A stretch of DNA of 64,000 bases from assembly GCF_014898055.3 (NCBI RefSeq), contig NW_023601543.1, positions 12,547,314 to 12,611,313 of the forward strand. Reading direction: 5' to 3'. Below the pieces are notes generated by a model. That model saw only the letters and a program-made list of their open reading frames with translations, had not been told where the DNA came from and did not search any database. This stretch comes from Talpa occidentalis. Lineage: Eukaryota; Chordata; Mammalia; Eulipotyphla; Talpidae. The position numbers and the translations under genes are program-made. Shown here piece by piece: positions 55,905-64,000 of this stretch (within the stretch, counting starts at the first letter, position 1; every line of letters starts with the position of its first letter).

Positions 55905-56188
55905 CTTTTTTTAAAAAAAAAAAAAGATTTTATTTATTTATACAAGCACTGGGTACAGTCAGAAGCGCGGGAGGGTGAGAGGATTCACCAGAGCCAGAGC
56001 GGGGAGCAGAGCAGGCAGAAGGACCGAAGTACACTGCTGAGGGGAGCAGCGGGCGGCAGGAGAGGTCTGCGCGCCTTGTGGGACCCTCCTCCGGTGGCCG
56101 GGGAGCAGCCGGGGATCGAACCGGCGCTGCAGAGGCTTCGGGCAGCTTCGCAACCCAGCGCTCAACCGCTGCGCCACCGGGGAGGCCC
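55905..56188 (-). mobile_element. tRNA-derived SINE, subtype 1, reverse, exact TSD
   Basis: A near-consensus subtype 1 copy with reverse B box 'gggatcgaacc' and head 'caaccgctgcgccaccggggaggcc'. Perfect duplication gcaaaacatttc at 55893-55904 and 56189-56200. Confidence 0.97.
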
Positions 56189-56399
56189 GCAAAACATTTC
56201 TTTTTCAAATTCTCTCCCTCATGTTCCCTTTCCTCCCGTCCTTACCCACGCCCAGCCCACTGGGCCGATATACACTTCTCTGGGTCCCAGGCACTCCCTG
56301 CTCAGTGGAATTGGAGTTGCCGGAAGCTCAGGCTTTTTCTCTGTGACAAGAATTTGACAAGTGATTTTCACTCTTGAGGTTGTAGTTTTCCCTTTATCG

Positions 56400-57560
56400 C
56401 CAAGAGAAAGCGCCCCCCACCCCCCAGCCATTGCCAATCAGTCAGTGCTAATCTGTCTGTTTTTGTGTTTGTCATACTCGCGTTATAAAAGATGACAAGT
56501 AGAAATCAAATATCTGCAATACCAAATACCTGCTCTTTCTAAATGTTCTCACGAAATGGAGAAGAAACACTATATGGGAAAATAACCTTGAAAAACCCTT
56601 TCCAGATCTGCTGGCAGGGATTCCCGAGGCAGTGTTTCTGCATAGAAAGCGCTGGGGCCAAAGCAGCGCTTGGTCAGTTGGGAAACAGGGAAACAAAAGT
56701 GGCCTTTGCCACAACTATCTGGGGTACCTGGAAGCCCGCCGGCCTGGTGGAAATAATTAGTGACATCTCTACACATGATACAAATAAGTTGATGATATGG
56801 AGCACATTTGCTTTTCAAATTCTTTGGGCACTCATTTCATTTTGTGGAGGCATATCCTTCTGGGGGAGCACAGCGCCAGCGTGTGGGAGCCGTTGCTGCT
56901 TCCTTAGGCTTAGGGGGATGCATTGTATTCAGGCAATGCCTGTGCTGGGGGAGGAAGAGAAACTGAATGGAAACAAAATGCTAATTTGCCTACTATAATT
57001 CATTCACAGAAGCCAGGTAAGAGTCATTCCAGTGACAACTGTCAAAGAAAAGGGAGACAGAAGGGCATGCGTATCTTTCCGAAGTCAGGAGCAGCAGCTT
57101 TTTACCTTGGCATCAAAGAATCTGCAGGGTTGGATGGTTTCCTTCTCCAAAAAGGCTGTACTTTCTATTTCTGCCTTGTCTTTGTTTGGTTCCGTCTCCC
57201 TCTTTGCTTCTCGCTCCCCCCTTTCGCTCCCCCAGGCCTGCCTTGCTGCCTGAGATGGTATTTGCAATGTGTATTTCACTTGCAGGCAGCCATGCTATTC
57301 AATCCAGACATTGTCCAACGTTACTTATTCTTTCTACCTTTGGGAGAGGGGAGTAAATTGCAGCAGGGGGAGTGCTTAGATATTTTCTTTGTAGTTGCTC
57401 CCAACTGTCCATGTGGCTTCAGTTAAGTACTGGAAACCATGAATCTTCAGTGTGTGACACCCTGCAAAACAGCAGAGGGCTGGCTTGGGCGCACCATTTG
57501 CTATTCTCTGTGGGTTTTGAAAGCATGCAGAGAAAATGCAAGACGCAAGACCAAACCCAT
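56400..57560. other. Repeat-poor island, candidate conserved non-coding element
   Basis: More than 1.1 kb with no repeat recognised. Frames of 151 and 167 codons on the plus strand overlap each other and a minus-strand frame, and none has a known family. AT-rich homeodomain-like sites ('gaaataattagtgac', 'aatgctaatttgcc') are visible. Could be regulatory DNA; not shown. Confidence 0.35.
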
Positions 57561-57835
57561 GACTAGGAATAGCAAAGGGGTCTGAAGCAGCAGCAAACAG
57601 CTGGACTATAAATTCTGTCTGGAATTCGTCTCTGACATCAACAGGAGCAAAATACTTTTCTGGCTGGCAAGGATGCCAAAAAGCAGCTTTAGAAATGTAT
57701 ATTAAAATATGCCAGTGGTTTTTCAAGCAGATTTTTATTTCTTCTTGTCCTCCATAGCATATAGTCCATCGCCAGAATGAGAATTTCCATCTAGCAGAAG
57801 CCCCTATGATATGTCTTTATTAAAGTGTGCTGTTA

Positions 57836-58678
57836 GATACATCACCCAAAGCAGTGATAGTGAAGGCAAAGATAAACAGCTGGGACTACATCAAATTAAA
57901 GAGCTTCTGCACAGCAAAAGAGACAATAACAAAAACAAAGAGAAACCCCACCGACTGGGAGAACATTTTTGCACCCAACACTAATGATAAAGGACTGATC
58001 ACAAAAATCTGCAAAGAGCTGATGAAACTCAACAACAACAAAGAAAATAACCCAGTCAAAAAATGGGCAGAAGAGCTAAAAAGAAACTTCTCTGAAGAGG
58101 AAATGCAAATGGCCAACAGGCATATGAAAAAATGTTCAACATCACTTGTCATCAGGGAAATGCAAATCAAAACTACCATGAGATACCATCTTACACCAGT
58201 GAGAATGGCACATATTAAAAAAACTAGCAACAACAAATGTTGGCGAGGGTGTGGAGAAAAAGGAACTCTCCTGGACTGCTGGTGGGAGTGCAAACTGGTC
58301 CAACCACTATGGAGAGCTGTGTGGAGATTTCTGGACCTACTAAACATAGAGCTTCCATAGGATCCAGCAATTCCACTCCTAGGTATTTACCCAAAGGACA
58401 CAGAAACATCCATTCCAAAGAACACCTGCACCCCTATGTTTATAGCAGCACTGTTTACAATAGCCAAGCTTTGGAAACAGCCCAAATGCCCAAAAATAGA
58501 TGACTGGATCAAGAAGATGTGGTACATATACGCCATGGAATATTACTCAGCATTCAAAAAAGATAAACACATGCAATTTGCAGCAACATGGATGGCGCTG
58601 GAAGGGATCATGCTCAGCGAAATAAGCCAGAAAGAAAAAGAAAAATACCGGATGGTCTCACTCATAGCAGGAATCTAG
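57836..58678 (+). pseudogene. L1 ORF2 C-terminal fragment with one stop codon
   Basis: One frame runs from the truncation point to the natural ORF2 stop at 58676-58678, broken only by TAG at 58358-58360, where a Tyr codon is expected in the conserved '[11 protein letters not shown]' context. Recognisable blocks include '[13 protein letters not shown]', '[19 protein letters not shown]' and 'TIAKLWKQPKCPKIDDW'. It is the C-terminal segment with the Cys-rich motif. Lacking a start and the catalytic domains, it is non-functional. Confidence 0.93.
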
Positions 58679-58763
58679 AAAACTTAAATAAGGGACCAGG
58701 AAAATGAATAACTATAAGAAAGTGAAAATCAAAATCAACAAAAAACTATGAACCAGAGACATT

Positions 58764-58818
58764 TTTGGGGGGTGGGGGGCGGGAGAGGAGGGATTGGGGT
58801 CAGAATGGGGGGGTTGCA
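58764..58818 (+). other. G-rich polypurine tract in the L1 3' UTR
   Basis: At least five G runs of three or more with short spacers. A polypurine, quadruplex-capable tract is a known feature of mammalian L1 3' UTRs. The reverse form appears at about 47750-47800. Confidence 0.85.
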
Positions 58819-59374
58819 GTTGTATGGGGAATATAAAAATAAAATTTATTATAAAAAAAAACCTCCTTTAAAAAAATAAAAATAAATAAAAATTTCAAAA
58901 AAAAAAAATAAAGTGTGCTGTTACATGTGGTTCTTTTCTAACAGGTAATCCTCAAGGAAAGAGGAGGCTCCAGGTTCCCCGCCCCATCCTAGAAAGGGTG
59001 AAGCTGAGCAGCTAGGAGAAACAGGAAGGGAAGGGCGCGTGGAGACCTGGAGGAGGCACATGGAGCAGAGAAACGTGAAGAAGAAGCCACACTTGTTTCT
59101 CGGCCTTGGGCTGGCACCAGGGACTTGGGGGACATGGAAACAGACATGGGGAGGTTAACAGTGGCAGCGATTACCTTGATTTTGATTTTGCTCTTTTCTT
59201 TCCAGACATGGCTACCTCCTTCTGCCTCTTTCCTGTGGGTCCCCACCTAAGGTGCCTTAGACTTGTAGCAAGCTTTTGGGACTCAGTAGTCCTGATTTGG
59301 GTCAACCTCATTTAGCTGGGCATTTATCCATGAGGGGATGGGCAACTTTGGGTGTTTCATGTGGAAACTATTTT

Positions 59375-59601
59375 TTAAAATTTATTTATTTATGCATTCA
59401 AGAACTGGGGTACAGGCCAGAGGTGTGGGGGGTGAGAGGATTCACCAGAGAGAGTGGGGCACAGAACAGACAGATCTACTGAAATACACTGCTGAGGGGA
59501 ACAGTGGGCGAGACAGGAGAGGTCTGCTGCACCCTGTGGCTTGCTCCTTGGTGATAGCTTGATGGCATTGTCTTTAACCCCTGCGCCACCAGGGAGGCCC
59601 A
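59375..59601 (-). mobile_element. tRNA-derived SINE, subtype 2, reverse, exact 17-bp TSD
   Basis: Perfect duplication catgtggaaactatttt at 59358-59374 and 59602-59618. The region around the B box is deleted (from 'cttgctccttgg' straight to 'gatagcttgatgg'), so it would lack a working Pol III promoter. Confidence 0.95.
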
Positions 59602-59658
59602 CATGTGGAAACTATTTTATCTATTGTTTCCCTTCCCTTCTCTTTATTGCACAGTAAT

Positions 59659-60574
59659 TGTGAAGCAAGGTTATATGGGTACTAAAGCCCTCCAAGAACA
59701 GTGTCCCAGAACCCGCTGTCTCTGGGTTCTTCACCCACAGGCACAATAGCAAGACCGCTCAGGTTCAGGGGACAACAGTGGGGTTTATTTAACAAACAGG
59801 AGAAACAAAGAGTTACTAAGGCCACAAGCGGCCAGCTATCTCATCCGAGATAGAGCCCACAGTGTCCACAAGTCCAACATAAAAGGCCACTCATCCAAGA
59901 TGGTGCCATCCAGTCCACGAGGGCTTAGAGTTTGCTGTGGCCGGAGGCCCCAGGCCAGGATCCAACTCACGGTGGCAGCCAAAGGTGTTTACAGGCAGAG
60001 CTGGAGAATGACAACGCAGCAGCCCACAGCAACGGTCTGAAGGTTGGGATAAGCAGCATCAGATGCTGGAACAGAAAACAACGGAGGCAGCAGTGCAGGG
60101 ATGACCCAACAAACAGCTCTCTGCAGAGCCATTGGCCCATACCAACAACAAAAGCTCATGGAGACACCAGGCCCGGGGCCTTTGGGGCTCTCTCCAGGTG
60201 GCAACAGCAACAAGCCAGGAGGCAGTTTCGGCTTGTCTCTTCGGAGGTCAGCCACCAAGTCATCTTTCTCCCTTCTTACAGCCAGGTCCCAACTGTGATG
60301 ACTCGAGGCTGGGGATCGGCATCTGGATCCTGAAGATCGCACCTACGCTTGCTTATATTCCCCTTCTTGACACCCCTTGACCCTGACTGGGCCTTTCAAC
60401 TTGGACCATTCAACCTGGCTGGTGCCCACCCAAGGGAACAAAACAACCACAGGCAGCAGTCTTTGGCATGAGTGAGGAGAAACGCCACAATTTTCCTAGG
60501 CTCCTGCTCCCCAGGCCAGCGGCTTTAAAATGTCAGTCTTTACCTGCTGTTTACACTGCAGGGCCCCAGTAACA
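59659..60574 (-). mobile_element. Solo LTR of a second ERV family (B), inside LTR family A
   Basis: 916 bp from TGTGAAGC to CCAGTAACA. On the minus strand it begins TGTTACTGGGGCC and has AATAAA (complement at 59784-59789) near its 3' end. The flanking LTR A sequence reads 'cagtaat' before and 'aatgtatt' after, implying a short 3-4 bp duplication. Frames of 117 and 133 codons within it have no retroviral match. Confidence 0.82.
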
Positions 60575-60709
60575 AATGTATTAAATTTCCTTTCCATTGA
60601 AGATCTTACACACTAGAGTATGTTTTGTCTTGATGCCGTGGATGGCAAAACCCATTTAGAGTGGGTGAGTTTGGGGGGACCAGGGTACCCCTCAGTCTGC
60701 AAGCTGACA

Positions 60710-61107
60710 ATTTCACAAACCAGTGGTGAACCACAGCTGAGGGGTCAGATCAGGGACCTGATGTTATTGGGGGAGCCCTGATTGAGAACTGGCCTAAGGG
60801 AGGGGCTTGTAGCAGGTCCCCACATTTAGTGGAAAACAAACCAGAGAGGACTGGCATGATACATTTCAATTCCAGAAATAAAAGAATGAGAATATCTTCT
60901 GCTTCTGAATCATATACAGTGTGGCAAACCAATGTTACCTCAAAAAAATAAAATTAAACAAAAAAACAAAGGAAATTTTATTTTCTAAAGAGTTAAACTT
61001 AGCCTTTAAAATTTGCTACATAGTAAAATTGGCTACATAGTAAAACTCATAAAAATGAATTGGACAAGATATGCACATCTAAGTCCAGAAGATTTCAGAA
61101 ACCAAAG
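60710..61107. other. Non-coding sequence with a possible L1 3' end
   Basis: 'caaaccaatgttacctcaaaaaaataaaa' at about 60925 looks like an L1 3' terminus. Otherwise no repeat or gene. Confidence 0.45.
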
Positions 61108-61118
61108 CACAAATTTTA

Positions 61119-61389
61119 TTTTATTTTTTAAAGATTTATTTATGCATACAAGAGCTGGGGTATAGGCCAGAGGTGCGGGGGAAGGGTGAGAGGATTCACC
61201 AGAGACAGAGTGGGGAACAGAACAGGCAGATTGACTGAAATACACTGCTGAGGGGAGCAGCAAGCAAGTTAGGAGAGGTCTTCTGCGCCATGTGGGTATT
61301 TTCCTGGCCGGAGATCAAACTCTTGTTGCAGTGGCTGCAAACAGCTTCACAGGCTGCGTCTTAACCCCTTGCGCCACCAGGGAGGCCCC
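61119..61389 (-). mobile_element. tRNA-derived SINE, subtype 2, reverse
   Basis: 'aaagatttatttatgcatacaagagctgggg', the body, reverse B box 'ggagatcaaac', head 'cttaaccccttgcgccaccagggaggcc'. Flanks cacaaatttta at 61108-61118 and 61394-61404. Confidence 0.95.
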
Positions 61390-61404
61390 AAATCACAAAT
61401 TTTA

Positions 61405-62150
61405 AACCTCATAAAGTCTCACTGTAATATTCCATACTGATTTCACTTAGTCTTTTACGACAGCAGAGCTATATATCACTCTCGTATTCACAACAATTCA
61501 GAACTGATTGTGTTTGAAAATTATAATTTCACTCTATGGTGTAGATGGTCACATGTGAATTCAATAAGACTATACATTAAAAGAAAAAATTTCTTTGAAG
61601 TGACATGTTCTCTGAATCTGCATTGTTTTTTCTCTTACCTTCTGGAAACATGTCTTACTAGGTCTCCAATATGCCAATTTGCTTGCTACATCCTGCTTAT
61701 CTGTTCATCTCTATGATGTCATCACTGCAGCCGACCAACGAACGTGATGTGCTGTGGAATGTCCAGATGTCTTTGGACTATACTAAGATACGGGCTGGAA
61801 AGAGAATACAGCCTTGGGGAAGATCATAAATACATTCTATTGTCTTGTCAGTTCCATGTAACTATAGAATGTGGCTGGGAATCTTTCCTGGTAGGACTGA
61901 AACAAACTACTTTTCCAGATTTCAGTGACCACAGACCATGAACCTGAGGCTGTTTTACTTTGCTCCAGAAAAGATAGTTTATATCTGACACAACAGCTAC
62001 AATTAGGCTACTCTCTGGCTGGGTTTGCAGTAGCCTCATTTTTCAGGATCTGTCCGGATATTTGCAGTATCCAGTCTGGTGAATTAGATGAATATATGAT
62101 GAGATCAACCACCTTACATCATTTTGCCATCTAAGCATGGCACTGATTTC
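61405..62150. other. Unique non-coding sequence, no gene seen
   Basis: Short frames only; no repeat recognised. Confidence 0.45.
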
Positions 62151-62168
62151 TGCCATTCATTGAATTTT

Positions 62169-62415
62169 TTTATAGATTTATTTTATTTTTATGCATACAA
62201 GAGCTGGGGTACAGGCCAGAGGTGTGGGGGCTGAGAGGATTCACCAGAGACAGAGTGGGGAACAGAACAGGCAGACTGACTGAAATACACTGCTGCGGGG
62301 AGCAGCGGGCAAGCCAGGAGAGGTCTGCTGCGCCATGTGGTAGCTCCCTGGACGGGGACCACTGAGGTCAGCTTCATAGGTTGTGTCTTAACCCCTTGAG
62401 CCACCAGGGAGGCCC
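62169..62415 (-). mobile_element. tRNA-derived SINE, subtype 2, reverse, exact 18-bp TSD
   Basis: Perfect duplication tgccattcattgaatttt at 62151-62168 and 62416-62433, the longest exact one here. The B box segment is deleted ('ggacggggaccactgagg'). Confidence 0.96.
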
Positions 62416-62433
62416 TGCCATTCATTGAATTTT

Positions 62434-63590
62434 AACTTACCATACTTTGAGGGTTAGAAGGCAGTTTCAGTAATGCATGTTGTCTCATAAGACAGGTCTC
62501 TTCATTGCTTGCAAGCACGGAAGGGGGAGAACACTTTTCACAGGGAGGACTGGTCCATTTCTGAAGGGCTGGAGGGTTCACAGGAATCTGAGCATCAACC
62601 CAGATTTTTTTTTCAATCAACCCAGATTGACCAGCCCAAGTGTTAGGGTCCTACCCCTTCCTACTCGGGCCCCAGTCTAAGCATACCAGACCTGTGAAGA
62701 TGAGGATTGAACCATGTATAGATATCTGCTACTCTTATAATTAAGCCTAGGGCCTGCTTTTTACACTGGAAGGAGCAAAACACAAAGTCTTAGGCAACTT
62801 TGTGTAATGATGCCCTCTTCCTCCCTATCAGCACGATTGAGACTAGCATAAGAATGCTGAATGGAAGATGGATGGAAACTGACTTTTAAAGTAAGGATGA
62901 GGGTAGAGGGAGGGGAAGCAATAGAGGGGAGAGTGGACAGAAAGCCCACAGAAAAGCAACTTCATGAACTTGGCAATTTTTGTTCTGCTGCAGTGTTAGA
63001 TTCCGTTTGTTGCTGTGTGCTAATGAAGAGGCAGCTACAAAGCTCCAGCCTTGATGGGTGAAGAAACACCAATCTGCAGCCCTGTCAGGGGTCCTGTGGG
63101 AGAGGAAGCTTTGTTTACTGAGCAATCTGCTAACAAGAGCCTCGTACTTTCCACTAGGATTCTTGGCCTGAAGACCCGACTGCATTATAAGTAGAGTAAG
63201 TCTTTCTAGTACCATAATAGCACATCGTTTACATCAGGTTGCATTTTATTTCATTTTTCAAGTGAATAATCACTCTAGAACTTTAGAGAATGCAAGTCTG
63301 AGCACTTCTGTGGACTAGTATCTTAAAATATTTTCTTGAAACTGCACATCTGAAAGAAAACAGTAAAGGCAGAAAGTTTCTCATTAGATTGCCAAAAGGC
63401 CAGACAGACCACCAAGAGTTTTAATACTACGTGATCAAATAGCCTTAGTGTCCAACCCCTGATAAGGGTATGTGTGGACTATCTTTAGGGCCGTGTACGA
63501 ACACGGCCACAACCATTTATGACATCCATTATTACCAACTCAACTATTTCTCAGCCTTCACGTAGACTACTACAATAGTTCCCTAATTGG
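62434..63590. other. Unique non-coding sequence, no gene seen
   Basis: The 109-codon minus-strand frame (62886-63215) has no known family and overlaps a plus-strand frame. No repeat recognised. Confidence 0.45.
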
Positions 63591-63594
63591 TCTT

Positions 63595-63790
63595 CCTGTC
63601 ATCAGTCCCTTTGAGATTTTCCTCCCTACTGCTCCAGATAAATGATTCTATACCACAAATTTGCCAACCTCACTCTCTTCCTTAAATCCCTTCAGCGGCT
63701 ACCCATCTGTAAATTTCACAGGGAAATTTATAAATTTCCTTGATGTGTTTTACAAGATGTCCTTATTTTGACCCTAACCAACAGATCTCA
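63595..63790 (+). mobile_element. L2-like fragment, forward
   Basis: 'tcttccttaaatcccttcagcggctacccatctg' resembles the L2 coding end ('cttcaatggctccc'). Confidence 0.5.
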
Positions 63791-64000
63791 TTTATACTGA
63801 GCACATATTATGTGCCAGTGGCATACTGACTGCTTTACGAGCATCATTTAATTTAAACTTTATAACAACCCTAAGAGGCGTAGACAATTGTTACTGCTAT
63901 TTTACAGATGAGGGACTGAGCTGCAGGATCCTTAATTTCCTTGCCCAATGTCATAAGACAAAGAATTTGCAGAGCTGCAATTTGACCCCAGAGCTCCTTG
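63791..64000 (-). repeat. MIR-type element, reverse, runs off the window
   Basis: 'gagcacatattatgtgccagtggcatactg', 'ttataacaaccctaagaggcg', 'ctattttacagatgagggactgagctgcagg' and 'cttgcccaatgtcataagac' are reverse MIR. Confidence 0.85.

Larger units (their letters stand above)
57821..58923 (+). mobile_element. Young L1, 5'-truncated, with exact 15-bp TSD
   Basis: Duplication taaagtgtgctgtta at 57821-57835 and 58909-58923. The insert carries the last about 280 codons of ORF2, the canonical C-terminal stop, a G-rich 3' UTR (58764-58818), AATAAAATTTATT and an A-rich tail with later AT-rich changes. It lacks ORF1, the endonuclease and most of the reverse transcriptase. Confidence 0.95.
58937..60709 (+). 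mobile_element. Solo LTR family A, copy 5, carrying a SINE and a second LTR
   Basis: Family A pieces are 58937-59374, 59602-59658 and 60575-60709. The start has TC for TG ('tctaacaggtaatcc'). The last piece has 'gttttgtcttgatgccgtggatggc' and 'ggtacccctcagtctgc', and ends CTGACA. Interrupted by a SINE and then by an unrelated LTR. Confidence 0.87.

Noticed and set aside
56543..57426. 151- and 167-codon plus-strand frames in a repeat-poor island
   Set aside because: They overlap each other and a minus-strand frame; no family, and no splice structure I could defend. Kept only as a possible conserved non-coding island.
59659..60574. Retroviral coding region in the insertion within LTR family A
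   Set aside because: Ends TG/CA, carries a poly(A) signal and has no gag, pol or env motif; it is an LTR.
1249..62415. CRISPR-like array of regularly repeated units
   Set aside because: Units are 270 bp retrotransposons in both orientations with irregular spacing and target duplications.

Overview
This 64 kb window is mammalian nuclear DNA without any intact protein-coding gene that I can support. Most open reading frames in it are accidental readings of repeats: the longest are L1 ORF2 remnants or run through SINE copies. No tRNA, rRNA or snRNA gene, CRISPR array or bacterial-type operon was seen. The placental-mammal repeat background (MIR, L2, MER5A-like, MLT1-like, old L1) is clear. The dominant young repeat is a tRNA-derived SINE, present about 30 times, with a tail of (TAAA)n followed by TCTTT. 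It is not primate Alu, rodent B1/B2, carnivore SINEC or vesper-bat VES. A laurasiatherian, possibly a horseshoe or leaf-nosed bat (Rhin-1-like SINE), is my tentative inference and was not checked against a library.

Layout: 0-11 kb holds microsatellites, MER5A-like, MIR and L2 relics, four young SINEs and a solo LTR. 11.5-13.7 kb is an internally deleted L1 bounded by a 16-bp duplication, with two tandem monomers at its 5' end. 14-24 kb holds old L1 pieces, SINEs, a class II-like solo LTR with an exact 6-bp duplication (20.6-21.1 kb) and another LTR (22.7-23.5 kb). 24-37 kb has SINEs inside L2, MIR and old L1. 37-42 kb is an LTR cluster, including a solo LTR inserted exactly inside a SINE. A 100-N assembly gap (42169-42268) lies just after a TATA box and a well-placed ATG, the only place where a real first exon might be cut off. 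45.5-46.5 kb and 56.4-57.6 kb are repeat-poor islands that read like conserved non-coding sequence. 46.5-47.1 kb is an MLT1-like LTR carrying a tiny polyadenylated retrocopy. 47.7 and 57.8 kb hold two young 5'-truncated L1s. 54.7-55.6 and 58.9-60.7 kb are LTRs broken by SINEs, the second also by another LTR. The rest, to 64 kb, is SINEs and L2/MIR.

The elements work together only as a record of retrotransposition. L1 supplies the machinery that makes target-site duplications for itself and for the SINE. Solo LTRs are what remains of endogenous retroviruses after LTR-LTR recombination; I saw no gag, pol or env reading frame. The nesting shows that SINE and LTR activity overlapped in time.
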